The notes: generated by a model from the sequence alone, not told the origin. 52,775 bases of DNA from Atkinsonella hypoxylon (GCA_000729835.1 JFHB01000210.1:1-52775); one strand, 5' to 3'; counted from the first letter of the stretch, positions 1 to 12,986 are shown. Numbers and translations: made by a program.

Positions 1-1480
1 TTTAAACCTTCTAAGTTAAATTATCCTATTTAATCTTTTACTTCTAAAATAGACTATATAATTTCCTTAGCTTTATAACTAAAAATTACTTATACTATAA
101 TACTTAGAACTTCTTCTGCCTAAAGGTATATAAAGGTAGTTTCTTCTATTGTTATAAAGTTTAGAATTATAGTCTTTTAGCTTTATTCTAGCTTATATAT
201 ACTAGCTAAGCTGCTTTAATAACTCTCTATAGAGTATTATAATAAACTTAGCTTTAGTAACTTTTATTTAATCTATAAAGCTAGTAAGTATAGTATCTAG
301 TAAGGCCTTATAAATATAATTAAACTAAGAGGTTATACTGCACTATATATAGAGCTTAGCGCTAATTATAGTAGCTTAATGTTCTTAAAGCTAATAAAGA
401 GTGTTCTTTATAGTTCTTAAATAGTTTCTCTTTAGGTCTTTAAGCTTTTTATTAGCTTACTTCTTTTAATTTTAAGGAGTAGCTTTATACTAAAGCAAAA
501 GCTGCTCTTTAGCTTCTTTTTAATTATATAAAGTATAAATAACCTTTATATACTTATAGATTAATAGATTAATATAATAAATAAATATTTTTTATTAGTT
601 TTCCTTTAGGATAAATAAGGTCTTTATCTTTAGCTTAAAGCTAGTTAAGTAATTAAAGATATTTTCTCTCTTAAATTAATATATATTAAACTTCTTATTA
701 AAGGTAGCTTAAGCTTACTGCTTTTTAATAGCTTTACTTATAGCTTTAGTAAGAGCCTTATAAGGTATAGCTATAGTGCTATTAGTACTAGCTTTTTTAT
801 CTTAAGTATTTAATTCTATTGTAACCTTAGGTTTTAAAATAACTTTTTTAGAAGATTTACTAGATTAGCTAGAGCTAATATTAGCTACTTTAGATATAGA
901 GCTTATACTTTTCTTTAAGGGATATAGAATACTAAACTTATATAAATAACTAGTAAAATAGCTTAATATAGAAGGTAGGTATAAAAAGAATAATTAATAT
1001 TACTTAGTAAGAAGAGTGTAATATATATAATTCTCTATATTAGCTGTACTTTTAATGCTTTTACCTTTTACTTCTATAGTTATATAAGCTCTTAACGCTA
1101 AAACATAAAGGCTAAGAACTTAATTGCTAATAACAGTAAATATAAAAATAACTGCTAAAATAAAGATAAAAGAGAAATTTTTCTCTATAATTAAATAATT
1201 ATAACGTTTAAGGGACCTAAAAACTTCCTTTTTGCTATATTAAGGCTATTTTAGCTGTAAATAATATAGAGGTTAAATAGGCTAGCTAGTATTTATAATA
1301 TAGTAACTATCTTTAACTAAGCTTAGCCCTTTTTAGCTTAAAAAAGCTATAGAAATTTTTTTTCTCCCTTAATTAAATAATCCCTTATAATATAGAGCTT
1401 TTATCCCTATAATTTCCTTCTTTCTTATATTAGTAATATTTAAGCTAAAGTGCTCTTCTATCTTTAATACTTAGCAGCTT
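1..1480 (-). pseudogene. Gy-1 leader and gag fragment, RIP-degraded
   Basis: Colinear with 18778-20341 of Gy-1 copy A in inverted orientation, with almost only C/T and G/A differences. In copy A this segment begins a Gag-like frame rich in Lys, Ser and Ile. Here every frame is cut by TAA/TAG. The zinc knuckle seen in copy A lies beyond the window edge. The segment is a non-functional fragment, useful mainly as a second sequence for comparing mutations. Confidence 0.7.
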
Positions 1481-1572
1481 TTTCTTCTTTCTTTTAGGAT
1501 CTCTATAAAAAACCTTTTAATTATATAATGCACTTTAATTAGAATAAGTCTTTAGTAAAGCCTCTATTTTTA

Positions 1573-2061
1573 TTGTCTTAGAACTAAACCCCTAAATAAC
1601 TATACAGCCTACACTAAAGTAAGTAACAATATAGTGCACGTTAAAATTAAAGAGGATTAGTAAAGAGCAAGATATTTGCCTATATATACTATTAAACAAT
1701 AGCAAGTAAGAAGATTAAATAGTTAGAAAAGGCAGAAATAAAATATTAATTGCAGCTTAGAAGATATATATATATAAAAGGAGCTAAATGTACTAAAGAG
1801 TTAAAGAAAGTGTTACTAGCAGCAAAGTAATGTCTCTTAAGTGTTAAGTGTTATAAATTAAAGCGGGCTAAAAGATATTAATTAATTAAAAAGAGCTAAG
1901 GCTAAAAAGAGCCAGTAGAAGCTGCTTGCGTACTTACTTACTTCCTTCCTTAAACTATCTAGATGTTTAGGCGATGCGCACTCTTATAGAGAAAAATCTA
2001 TATATAGCATCCCTTGTAAAGCTAATATAAGAGCGCAAGGGGGTAACCCCGCCGCGACACA
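1573..2061 (-). repeat. Gy-1 LTR (5' LTR of copy C)
   Basis: On the minus strand the LTR begins TGTGTCGCGGCGGGG at 2061 and ends near GACAA at about 1573. It matches the LTRs at 18294-18775, 29543-30025 and 35486-35848 plus 43738-43864. Its outer end (about 1900-2061) keeps CpG and GC, while the inner end is AT-converted. The inner boundary is good to a few bases only, because RIP blurs the terminal CA. Confidence 0.85.
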
Positions 2062-3063
2062 CTACTTACGTAGATGACTATCTTCTAATTAGTCTAAATC
2101 TAAGCTATATCAACAAGCTAAAGAAGCTATTACATAAAGCTTATCCAATAGAAGATAGAGGACTAGTAGAATTCTTTCTAGGTGTGCAAATCACCCGTAA
2201 TAGGTCTAAAAGGTCTATTAAAATCCACTAATCTTAATATATCCTTAAAGCCCTAGAAAGATTTAAAATGCTAGATGCTAAGTTAGCTTCTATCCCTATA
2301 CAGCTAGGAATTCTAAAGCAACTAGTTACAAAACTTCTCTTAAAATCCAACTATAAGCTTTATTAGAGCATAATAGGCACTATAATCTACCTAATGTTGC
2401 TAACTAGGGCTAATATTGCTTTTTCCGTTCAGTAGCTATTAACCTTTCTAGCTAAGCCCTATATAGAGCACCTAAACGCCTCTAAGCACCTCCTAAGGTA
2501 CTTAAGTGGTACTAGAAGCTTTGCTATTATTTATAAGCATTCTATACCACTAGGGTCTTCTTCTAAAGCTTCTAGCTCTAAAGAAGTACTTAAGACCCTC
2601 CTTGGTTATTGCAATAGCGATTTTGCTGGTAATAAAGTCTCTTCTAAATCAACCTATACTTATCTATATAAGCTAGCTAGTGGACCTATTAGCTAGAAAT
2701 CGAAGAAAGCTAGTACTATTGCTCTTTCTACTTTAGAAGCAGAATCTAATGCATTATCTAAAGCTATTAGGGAATTAGAGTAGCTCTACAGCCTTTTTAA
2801 GGAGATAAAGCTGCCTTTAACCCCTCCTATTCCTATTAGGTGTAATAATTAAGGCGCTATAGTTACTGCTTACAACCTAACGTTGTATAGTAGAACTAAG
2901 CACACCCTTTTAAAGTTTAACTATATTAGGGAAAAGATTCGTAAAGGTATAGCTAAGGTTAGTTATATTAATATAAATTAGATGCTAGCAGATAGCCTAA
3001 CTAAGCCTCTTGCTATTTAAAAGCATCAATAATTCATTAAGTTACTAGAGCTTTCTAGCTAGC
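2062..3063 (+). pseudogene. Co-1 Copia pol, end of RT plus RNase H (copy C)
   Basis: The Ty1/Copia-type reverse transcriptase frame resumes with YVDD (2067-2078), followed by the thumb, then RNase H with the motifs SDFAGNK, ASGPIS and ALSTLEAES, and the terminal ADSLTKPLA block. RIP has made TAG/TAA at several sites that are Trp or Gln in relatives (for example GPIS* where copy A reads GPISW). The catalytic YVDD is intact here, unlike copies A and B (YVDN, YIDN). The upstream part of pol lies beyond the Gy-1 insertion, outside the window. Confidence 0.9.
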
Positions 3064-3279
3064 TTATAAAAGCAATAAAAACACTTAAAAAATCGAAAAG
3101 CAACGAAAAACAGTTAAAAATCGAAAACAATAAAAACAATTAACAACAACTAGTTATATTTAACTATAACTACCCTGGAATTACTGGAATTAGTTATGTT
3201 ATTTAGTCCTGTTATTAGTACTGTATTTTCGTTAGTTAATTCTAACTTAGATATCCTTTAAAGGAGCTAAGTTGCTTAT
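3064..3279 (+). other. Co-1 copy C 3' untranslated part, left of the Gy-2 insertion
   Basis: Non-coding sequence between the RNase H end and the 3' LTR. It matches 31260-31510 (copy A) and, inverted, 36580-36835 (copy B). It ends in CTTAT (3275-3279), which is repeated at 13230-13234 on the far side of Gy-2. Copies A and B carry an extra short repeat of a TTATGTTATTAG-type unit that copy C lacks. Confidence 0.8.
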
Positions 3280-3522
3280 TGTTACGGGATAATCATACAG
3301 ACCCGCAGGTCACTAGTGCACGTAACCGCAATTATGTATAAGTAGTTAGAAGCAACACTTAGGTAGTTAGATTGAACAATTAACTATTATTTACTAGAAT
3401 ACTATTACTAAATGCTCCTTACAGCAACTCTTACAACTCCTCTTATAAATCTTTATATAACCTATTAAATCTAACAACCTATTATTACTTCTAATAAACC
3501 TATATTAGATTCTACTGTAATA
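3280..3522 (+). repeat. Gy-2 5' LTR
   Basis: Begins TGTTACGGGATAATC and ends GTAATA, where the solo copy at 44553-44796 ends GTAACA. The first 75 bases keep CpG and match the solo copy closely. The second half is AT-converted. There is no duplicated 5-mer between the LTR and the internal part, which confirms 3522 as the inner boundary. Confidence 0.9.
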
Positions 3523-3585
3523 AGTAGTAGCAATTGCTTTTAATTGTTGCTAACCCTTCTTAAGCTTAAAAAGCTAAAATTGCAA
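3523..3585 (+). other. Gy-2 leader with a hairpin just inside the 5' LTR
   Basis: A short leader directly follows the LTR, where a primer-binding site should lie. It holds an imperfect inverted repeat with TAGCAATT on one side and AATTGTTGCTA on the other (about 3527-3552). I cannot match it to a tRNA end, partly because RIP has altered it. Self-priming, known in the Tf1/sushi group of chromoviruses, is one possible reading but is not shown. Confidence 0.35.
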
Positions 3586-5750
3586 TATTTAAGATAGAGC
3601 AACTTTAGAAGGAGCTTAGTAAAAGGAATTATATTCCTTTTACTAATAAAGAACTTAAAACTATACACTAATTCTATAAATTTTACTACTAAAATCTAGA
3701 TTTTTAGATTTAAAAAAGGGATCTTATACCTTAGGAAAAAAGAAGCTTACTACTTTATCTTACTTACTATAAATTTATTAATAAATAGCTTAAATTATAT
3801 AACTAACTTAAGCTAATAGAACTACCTTTTTACTAGAATACTATTAATGCTTCTATAGTACAGTAGGTGTAGAGGTAGGTTAATAGAATTATTAATAAGG
3901 CTAAATCTACTAAACTCCTTATAGATTTACTAATAGTAATACTAAAAGAAAAAGCTAAGGCTAAATTATTTAGATCTAATAGCTTAAAAGACACTATCTA
4001 TAAAGCTAGTGCTAGTTCTATCTAGAATATTAAAGGAAAGTAAGTATAAAGATCTAGATTTATACTACTTACTAAGAACCTAAATCTATTAAATATACCT
4101 TAAACTGCTAAAAAGAACTTATTAATTAAAGAACTAGCTAAAATCTTACTGCTTTTATAGGCTTACTAAAGGTTTTATACCTTTAAGCTAGAGTATAAAG
4201 TAAAGAAAGCAGTAAATCTACTTAGAAAAGAGAACCCCTTACTAGAATAGCTTATAGGTTTTTCTGCAGAAATTAGTAGGTAAATTAGTAGAATTAAGGG
4301 AGAATTAATTAATAAAATTAGCAAATTATAGAGAGAATTAAATAATAAAATTGCTACTCTTTAAGTAAAGTAATAATACTTAGCCTAAAAGATAGAGACT
4401 ATACTTAAGCCTTAGGATAAATATAATAGATAATACTATACCTAATAAGGCTCTTAGCCTAAAAATTATAAGTAAAGAGCTTCTAATTCTTACTTACCTC
4501 TAAAAGATAACTAGAACTAAAAGTAAGGTTAAAAGCAACCTTTAAGTAAAGAAAACTATATAATATAAGAATACCTTAAATACTTTAGTACTTTTCTAAA
4601 AGAATAAAAGCTACTATAATTTCTAAAGAATCTATTAAAGTAATACTATAATAGTAAGGCTAAGAAGAGCTAAGATACTAAAAAAGACTAAAATTAAGTA
4701 TTTAGTAACTTTAAATATTAGTATATAAATTAATAGGCACTATACTATATTAAAAACAACAATCTCTAGCTAAATTTAGTAAATAAAAGGCTAAATCTAC
4801 ATTAGAAATAGAATAACTAAAGCAATATATAGTTCTAAACCCCTAAGGAATAAATAGATTCTATATAGAAAATTACTAATATTAGTTACTTTAAACCCTT
4901 TAACAATAGAAATATCTATAAGCTAATTTTATATAAAGAAAAGTACACTATTTTCTATAATATAGAGCTATAGATCTAAGCTATTAAAGACTACTGTAGC
5001 TATAGTGCAATTAACGCCTAAGAAGCTATTTACATTAAGCTTTAGACCCTCTTTAAAGGGAATATATTAATATAGTATAAGCAGTATCTAGATTACTATA
5101 AAAAAACAGCTATTTTTAGCAGTTTAAACTCTATTTATACTACTATCTATAAAGAATTTAGTATATAGATCTAGAATATAATAATATAGCTAGATTTAGC
5201 TAAGTTTATAGAGTAGAATATAATTAAAGAAAAATTATTTAGGGAATTTACCTCTAAAGTATTCTAATATACCTATATAAATAGTAAAACTACTAATTTT
5301 TAGCTTCTTTTAAGACTCTATTATAAGCTATACTTAGGATTATAATAGCTATACCTAATTCTAATAGTAAAAGACCTAAGATCTATATATATTACTATAG
5401 TAAATAATAAGGTTAAGGATCTATAAGAATGCCTTAAGGATCTAGAAAAATAATAAAAGTTAGAAAACTATAAGGAAGGTACTAATGCCTACTACACTTA
5501 AAGTAAATTTAATAGTAAGAACTCTAAAAACAATAAGGCAGCCTAAAGTAACTAAGCTAACTAGAATAGAAGCAACAGTTAATTTTAGTTCTAACCTCTA
5601 TTCTATAAAAATTACTAAAATAATTATACTTAATACCTACTATAAAACTAAGGAAATTAGCTGCTAAGAGAGTAGTAACTTTAGCCTTAGTAGAACTAAG
5701 ATTTAAAGGCTAGCTAGAATTATTAGCTAGAGCTATAGTATTTTTAGTAG
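3586..5750 (+). pseudogene. Gy-2 gag, RIP-degraded
   Basis: Frame 0 (codons starting at multiples of 3) reads as one hydrophilic protein with a Lys/Asn-rich profile, interrupted by dozens of TAA/TAG and essentially no TGA. This is the RIP pattern for Gln, Trp and Arg codons. About residues 200-280 are Lys/Glu/Asn-rich and may be helical. The end (near 5460-5560) is a low-complexity Asn/Ser/Lys stretch of the kind that often precedes a nucleocapsid. I could not confirm a CCHC knuckle. The frame continues into pol without a shift, so a single Gag-Pol frame is plausible. The start codon is uncertain. Confidence 0.65.
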
Positions 5751-8700
5751 CTTTAACGTTTTTAATAATAGAGCTTACTATAGAATAATAAGGAATATAC
5801 CTATATAATAACGTTTAAAGATAAATCTAACTAGAAAGACTATAAGAAGTACCTTAAAAGCTATAAATACTAGCTAATAGAAGAAGAAGAAATAGTTAAT
5901 ACTAAAGAACTACTAACTAGCCTAGAATTTAACTTTATTAAAACCTATTTTACTAAAAGTAAAGAAAAGTAAAAGAAAAAGGTTTAAATAAAGGTAGACT
6001 AAAAGGATTTATAAGAAATCTAAATAGAGTAAGTAGTTAAAGTAGTTATAAGGCTATAGCTTATTAAATCTAGTATTTTAAAGTTAAATTCCTTCCTAAA
6101 GATTTCTATTTAATTCTATAATAAAAGACTATTATATTAAATCTACTTAAATACTAAAACCTCTTTAGTGCTAGTTAATAAAGTATAGTTAACTTAGTTT
6201 AGTTAGAATATAAAATAGGCAAAAATAGAGCTAAAACTAGTTACTAGAGTGCAATTATCCTTCTATATCTCTAAAACAGCTATATTTAACTTCTATATCC
6301 CTAGATCTATATATAGTATGCCTATAACTAGCTATTTTATAGTTATAGCTAACGTAATAAGTAACTTAGGGCTAAAGCTTCTTCTAGGTTTAACCTTTCT
6401 TTATAATTATAGTGTTAAAATTAATTTTATTTGCTCTAGAGCTACTATTAGGTCTATTTATAATATAGTTGTAGAAATAGGTATCTTTTAGCTAATTTTA
6501 AAGATTCTACATTAGAATATAATAGCAGTATAAGCTATAATAATTCCGCTAAAATTGTAGAAGTATATTCTAGTTAAATAGAAGAAGGTACTAGCTAATA
6601 AAAAGGCTACTGCCTACTATATATACTTAAAATCTAACTTTATCCTAGATATATTACTTAGTATAACTAACTAGAAATAAATAGTAGCTTATAACTATTT
6701 AGATAAATTTATTATAATCTAGAAAAATTAAAAGGTTACTTATCTTTAGTATAATAAAGAGCTTAAGGCTAACTATATAATTATAAACCTATTTAATTTA
6801 TATATATATTTTTCTAAGGATATTACACCTAATAATAGTCTATTACTTATAGAAGATTATAAGATATAAAAAAAAGGTAATAGTAATAGATTTAACCCTA
6901 AGAAAGTTAATAATAGTATCTCTATATATAGAATCTCTTGTCTTAAGAATGTACTATATATCTATAATAAATATAAGGTTAAGGTAGAAAACTTAAACCT
7001 AGATATTATAGCTAAACTTATTAACTTAACGGATAAATATAATATTTATTGTAATAGAGGTATTGTTTCTATACCTAAAGACTAGCATATAAGAGTAGAT
7101 CTAGTAGATAGATAATAGAAGCAGCTAAAATCTATCTAAATCTACCTACTAGAAGCTAAAAATAAAGCTAAACTAGATAAGGTTTATAATAAGCTATATT
7201 TAAGTAGAAAAATATTGTATTTAGATAACTTAGCAGCTATAGTCTACCTAGCCTTTATAGTGTAGATTAAAACCTTAATAAAAAGGAAAGAATAAGTTAT
7301 AGTTAATATAAAGCTGCTTAATAGTGTAGTAATGCTAAATATATACTCTCTACTAAATTAATTAAACATTATAGTAAATATATATAGTAAGAAGATATTT
7401 TTACTCTTTAATATATTAGGGTTTTTCTACTAGCTTTCTATAAAATAAGAGCATTAATCTTATATAGTAGTAATATTAAAATAAGGATTAAAAGCATTAA
7501 ATATAGCGCTTATAGGCTTTAAGAATGCATTAGCTTTTACTTAATAGTATATAGACTAATTATTTTAAAAGCATTAGTATTTTATATAAATCTATATTAA
7601 CAATATTATTATATTCTTTAACTCTACTAAAGACTACCTTATATACCTTAATATAGTTTTATTAATTCTAGAGAAAAATAAGTTAATAATAGCTATAAAG
7701 AAGTTATTTATAGGCTACTTAGCTATTTAGCTATTAGGTTTTATTGTTAATAGTAATAGAATTACTAATATAAATAATAGGCTAAAAGCTTTTTAAAAAC
7801 TTAAGTTTTTAGTAGATCTTATAAATCTAAAGACCTTTATTAATATAGCTAGCTTTTTATAGAAAAGTATTCTATAGTTTAATGTATAAATTTACTTACT
7901 ATAGAAATAAAAGACTACTCTACTATAAAAGCTTTATAAGAAAGGCTTAGCTAATAGTTTACTAAAACTAATATACTAAAAGAAAGCTTAAGAAGTAATA
8001 TTTTTACTAAAACTTAAGGAAAAGAAAGCATTCTAAGAGGTAAAGGTATACTTTAATAAAAACACTATTTTATAGCACTATAACTCTAGTAAGTATTTAT
8101 TCTTTAAAGTTAACGCTTATAAGGAAGGATTTAGGCTCTTTATCTTCTAGCTTATAAGCAAATAGAATAGTTATAGTATATTTAGTAAAGATATTAAAAA
8201 CAATTAACTTTAACTAATTCTCTTCCTTTTAAGATATACTTTTAACCTAAAGAAACGCTATAGATTAACTAAGGTAGAGGTAGCTGCAATTATATAAAGT
8301 ATTTAAAAGCTATAGAAAATAGTTTAATCTAACTACTATACTATTAATATTATTATAGACTACTTACTAGCAAAAGGGATTATTAAATACACCTTACTTA
8401 CTACAATAGATCTAGATAAAGCTAACCTAAAATTAGCTAAAGTAGCTAATTATCTATTGTAATTTAACCTAAGAGTCTTCTATATACTAAAAGTGCTAAA
8501 TGTAGTGCTAAATACACTCTCTAGATTACTAGTTATAGTTTTATATTAAGAGAAGGCTTATAATAGCGAATTTAATAAGCTTAATATAAGCGCGTTTTTT
8601 GCTAAAGAATATAGCGCTATAGTAGTATTAAATAAAGGTTTAAAAGAGGAAATTATCTAAAGCTATAGTTTTAATCTAAAGCTTAGTAGAATTATAGAAG

Positions 8701-10290
8701 GTATTAAGAACTTTTGCAAAAAGTAAGATTAATAAAATTAATAAAGAAAACTAAGGATTTTGCTATATAAATAGACTCTATAAGACAATAGACTTTTATA
8801 CTATTATAATAGAAAAGGCCTATTTTAACTATATATACCTATAAAGGTTGTAGAATTTATCCTTAAAATAGTTTATAACAATTAGAACTATTTTAGTGCC
8901 TATAGAATAGCAGTAGAATTATAGGTAGTTTACTTTCTATAAATATATAAGCAGATTTAAGCCTATATTGCTTACTACTATACCTATAAAGAAAACGCAA
9001 TTAACTGTAGTAAGCTGCTAAAGGAATTAAGGTTATTAGAGTTAGTTCTAACTCTTTTCTATATAATTTCGCTTAATTTTATTACTAATATACCTAAAGT
9101 TAGCTTAATAAACACCTTATAGCAAAAAGATAAATATAGCTTCTATAACTTACTATATTTAATAAATTGCCTATTTAGTAAGCAAACAATTCTTATACTT
9201 AAGTACACAATATATACAGCAGAAATTTAGGTAGAACTACTCTTATAAATACTATATTTATTAGACTAAGGCCTTCCTAAGTAGATTATAAGTAACTAAG
9301 ACCTAAAGTTTATTTCTAACGTTTAAAGAAGTATATTTACTTAAATTAAAAGTAAATTGCTTATAGCTATAGCTTACTACCTATAGATAAATAGAACAGC
9401 TAAACAGAAGAATTAAATAGTTATTATTGCTGTTTAATACTATATAGTTATAAATCTAAATACACTATAGACTGCAATACTTTTAGCACTATAGTACTAA
9501 CTTAATAATATAGTAGCAGCTAGTATAGGGATTTCCTTTAATAAACTTATATATAGTTTCTAACTAGCTACTATTGTTAATTTAATCTAATTAGATAATG
9601 TTCTTAGCAATAGAATAGATATAAGCAATATAGCTGTACTTTAGAAGCTATACTAGTAAAAGGTAGAAATAGTTATTAGTATAGTAAATGCCTTAAGTAA
9701 GATTAAATATAACGCCTAATATAAGCCTATTAACATTAAAGTAAAGAATATAGTCTATCTATAATTATACTAAGGATATATACTTTTAGAAAAGCTAAAA
9801 AAGAAATAGTCTCCTTAATAGGTAAAGCTATATAAGGTTTTTATAAAAGTAAGCCTATTATTATTTTACCTAGATTTTCTACTAGATTTATATATACACC
9901 TAGTAGTATTAGTAGCTTACCTTTAGAAGCTAAGATAAAGTAAAGACTCTTTTAACTAAAAAGAGTAACTACTACTGCTAATTACAATAGAAGGGTTTAG
10001 TATAGAGAACTATTAGGAAATTAAGCAAATTTACGCCTATTAAATCTAATATTTCTGCAGTAGGTTAAGTAAGCTATATTTAGAATTCCTTATATAATAG
10101 AAAGGGTTCTTTACTAAAGATAACTAATAGATTTCTAAAGATAAGCTTAAAGTTAATACTTCTAAAATTATAAATAAATATCTATAGAAGCACTCTATAA
10201 ATTAAGAAAAAGAGTATTAGCGTTATTAAAAGAGTAATATAGCTTACTAAAAAACCTTAAATTAGCTAGTAAAAGCTTACTACTAACTCT
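5751..10290 (+). pseudogene. Gy-2 pol: protease region, RT, RNase H, integrase, chromodomain-like tail
   Basis: One frame (0) carries all domains. An open 80-codon piece at 6249-6491 belongs to the protease/linker region. RT lies at about 7200-8000, with IYINNIIIF at 7590-7616: the YIDD Asp pair is now Asn-Asn (7599-7604). RNase H follows (about 8040-8600; KVNAYKEGF where relatives have a DAS motif, then NTLSRL where DALSRL is usual). Integrase covers about 8760-9900; GLPKQII precedes SNQD (9291-9302), so the second catalytic Asp is Asn, and the Glu near TAKQKN is Lys. At about 10005-10150 YLEFLI, then two stops, KGF, DN, two stops and ISKDKL fit a chromodomain with its Trp codons turned to stops. 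Non-functional. Confidence 0.88.
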
Positions 10291-10680
10291 TTTCCTTATA
10301 AGTCTTAATTTCCTTTATTATATAATAGATTATTTAAATCTTTTAGTATCTCTTTCTTTATTTCCTTATTTATTATTATTAAAACTATTAAAATTAACCT
10401 ATATTATAGAATTATAGAAGATTAGAAAGAAAACACCTATAAATCTATATACTGTTGTTTTAACCTACTTTTCCTATAAATTTACTTTTACTTTTACAAA
10501 TTTTTATACTTTCTACTATATAACCTTTTCTTTATATCTTTATATATTATAAAGTCTTTATAAATTTATTAATACTATTATAGCTACTGCTCTTTCTATC
10601 TCCTTAGGCTGTTGTTTAGCTACTTCTAATAGTTAAACACTAGAATACTATACTAAAGACAATAAACTGCCTATAGAGTA
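10291..10680 (+). other. Gy-2 spacer between pol and ORF3
   Basis: AT-rich sequence with poly-pyrimidine runs (CTTT/TATTTCC) and no frame I can extend from either neighbour. It probably holds the end of pol and the start of the downstream frame. No promoter or intron signal is convincing. Confidence 0.4.
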
Positions 10681-12545
10681 AATTCCTATAGCTTATAGAA
10701 CTAACTAGCCTCTATAGAGCTACTTCTAGCCTTTTCTATTCTCTCTATAGAAAATCTACTACTATTATTCTTTTCTTTTAGTAGTTTAGAATTATTAATT
10801 TTAGTAAACCTAAATAGTTTATTCTAAGAAGAGAATAATAACAGTAACTACACTTAAGCTATAATACTGCTACTATTTAAACCTAAAGAAGAATATATTA
10901 CTTTTAATATATATATTAATTATAATAATAGTTTTAACGCTAAGAGTAAAGGTTTTAAGTTTAAGGAGTAGAAATATAACTATAAAGGTAATATAGTAGC
11001 TATAGAGCTAAACAACATTAAAACTTATTTTATATTGCTTAATTTCTACTATCTATATAGCACTTTTAGTAGGCTTAGAAGTGCTAAGAGCACCCTAAAA
11101 GTTAATAAGTTTATCTTTAGCACTATTTCTATAGAAATTAAAGATAATATTAATATTACTAATATAGAGCCTATTATAGAAGACTATAGTTAATATTGCT
11201 ACACTAATAAAGCTAAAGAAAAGGTATAAAATATAGAAAATACTATTTACACTTATACCTATAAATTTACCCTTAAAGGCAGTATAATAAATAAAACTAG
11301 CATTAAGGTCTCTAAAGATAATATATATTACTTACTCTAGTAGAATATAGTAATATATATCTTTAGGATTTATAATAACTATAAAGTAAAGCGCTAGAAC
11401 TAGCAATATAAAGGTAAGAATACTAAGGTATCTATAGGTAACGCTAAAGTAGCTAGAAGAGGCAAGATATAGGCAAAAGCAGCTGCTACTATATACTACA
11501 GTAGTAATATAGTAAAAAAAGGTAAGGAAACTGTTACTATAGATTTATCTACTAGTTTACTATTATAGGTAGTGTTACTTACTATTTACTTCTCTAATAA
11601 ATTTAGCAGAATTAATAGCACTATTATAGGTGCCTTAGCTAGTATTAGCTGTATAGACTTACTCTTTATTCTATTAGCTAAGGTGCAATTCTAGAGCTAG
11701 TGTAATAGTCTTTTTTAGAAGAAGTGTAAATTTAACGCTAAAGAAATAATTAAAGTCTACCTTAAGGATACTTCTATAGATAGTAACGCTATATAGAAGT
11801 AACTTAACCTCTATATTACTAAAATTAATAAGTTAAATAAAAAGATTAACTAGATTAAAATAGAGGCTAAAGGAGGTCTATTTAATAAGCAGTTTAATAA
11901 ATTATAAACTGCTATCTATAGTATATATAACTAACTAAATAGTATAAGTTAATTTAATAAAGGTATTAATAACATTATTAATAAAAATAAAACCTTACTA
12001 AAGGTTGCTAGCAATATTAATATACTATAGGCAGAAAGTAAACGCCTATAATACAAAATTAACTACATTTATATAGACTTCTTAGAACGTTTAGCTAACT
12101 AGCCTATTGCTATATAAGGCCTCTTTAGTAATAGATTTAGCACTATTTAATGTAGAAGAAGTGCTTAGTTTATACTAATTAATCTATCTTTAATGTATTT
12201 CTCTCTATTAATTCTATAAAAGATACCTTCTATAGTAAAGCTAATGCTAACTAAGGTAAAAACGCTAACTAAGAGGCTAGCTATAGGTAAACTAGTAGAA
12301 ATACCTATTAAGCGTAAAACTAGCGCCTTTTAGGCAAAACTCTCCCTAAAGCCGCTAGAAACATCCTTTAGCTTTACTTTCTAAAGAGAACTAATAGCTT
12401 ACTATAACTAACTAACAATTTACTGCTATTACTAATGCCTAAGGATTAGAATAGGCTGTATATACATAAAGAAATACACTAAAGAGATTTAACAGAAAAT
12501 TTACTTTAATATAGATTAATTTTTAATGCTTTTAATACTATATAG
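10681..12545 (+). pseudogene. Gy-2 ORF3, unrecognised protein downstream of integrase
   Basis: Frame 1 (codons starting at 10681, 10684 and so on) reads for about 620 codons with only TAA/TAG stops and a normal amino-acid mix, in a different frame from pol. Visible features: an N-terminal Leu-rich part (about 10740-10800); a middle part rich in Lys/Ile/Tyr with a basic VARRGK stretch (about 11450); a hydrophobic segment around ALASISCIDLLFILLA (about 11625-11685); and a Lys/Asn/Leu-rich stretch with coiled-coil character (about 11800-12030). I do not recognise the family. A third frame here could be an env-like gene, a captured host gene or a second structural gene. The start is unknown. Confidence 0.5.
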
Positions 12546-12986
12546 AATAATTTTACATAAAGAATATACTATATAGATTTAATAAATTAGCTTTATTATA
12601 TAAGATTAATTTATAGAATTTAATATTATTTAGAATAATTTTGCGTAACTTTACTTATATATAGAATATAGAATAAGCTTTAACGCTCTATTAGGTCTAA
12701 GGAAATCTGTTAATTTAATATATAGATTTAATAGTTACTAGATTATAAGTGTAATTTAGGCATTATAAGTGCACAAGAAAATACGTAAATATAGCAACCT
12801 ATACTGCAGATTGCACTATAACAACAATAACGTATACTTACGTAATAAAATAATAACTACCTTTCTGTGCCTTTTATAACAGCTAGATTAATAAGTTATT
12901 TAGTTTAATCTAATACGCCTTCTAACAACTAACACTTAATTTTTAGAACAGCTAGAACAGCTAATCTTTTTTGTAGAGGCAGCACT
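12546..12986 (+). other. Gy-2 3' untranslated region
   Basis: Non-coding sequence before the 3' LTR, with loosely repeated units such as TAGAATAATTTTACATAA (about 12541-12560) and TAGAATAATTTTGCGTAA (about 12630-12650). Just before the LTR, GTAGAGGCAGCACT is the only purine-biased stretch that could serve as a polypurine tract. Nothing else is evident. Confidence 0.45.

Larger units (their letters stand above)
1..2061 (-). mobile_element. Gy-1 Ty3/Gypsy element, copy C (5' LTR and gag part only)
   Basis: This stretch is the reverse complement of the first 2 kb of the complete Gy-1 copy at 18294-30025, and the window edge cuts it. Reading leftward from 2061 there is a 5' LTR of about 489 bp and then the leader and gag region. 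It interrupts Co-1 copy C: the Copia reading resumes at 2062, only a few bases before its YVDD codons, so the target was the reverse transcriptase domain. The other end and the target duplication lie outside the window. Family assignment rests on near-complete colinearity with copy A, whose RT and integrase can be read. Confidence 0.88.

Noticed and set aside
5485..5667. Open frame of 60 codons in Gy-2 gag
   Set aside because: It lies out of frame with the gag-pol frame, which reads through this region in frame 0.
10681..12545. Calling Gy-2 ORF3 an envelope gene
   Set aside because: One hydrophobic segment is not enough. No signal peptide, cleavage site or C-terminal membrane anchor is visible, and the start is unknown.
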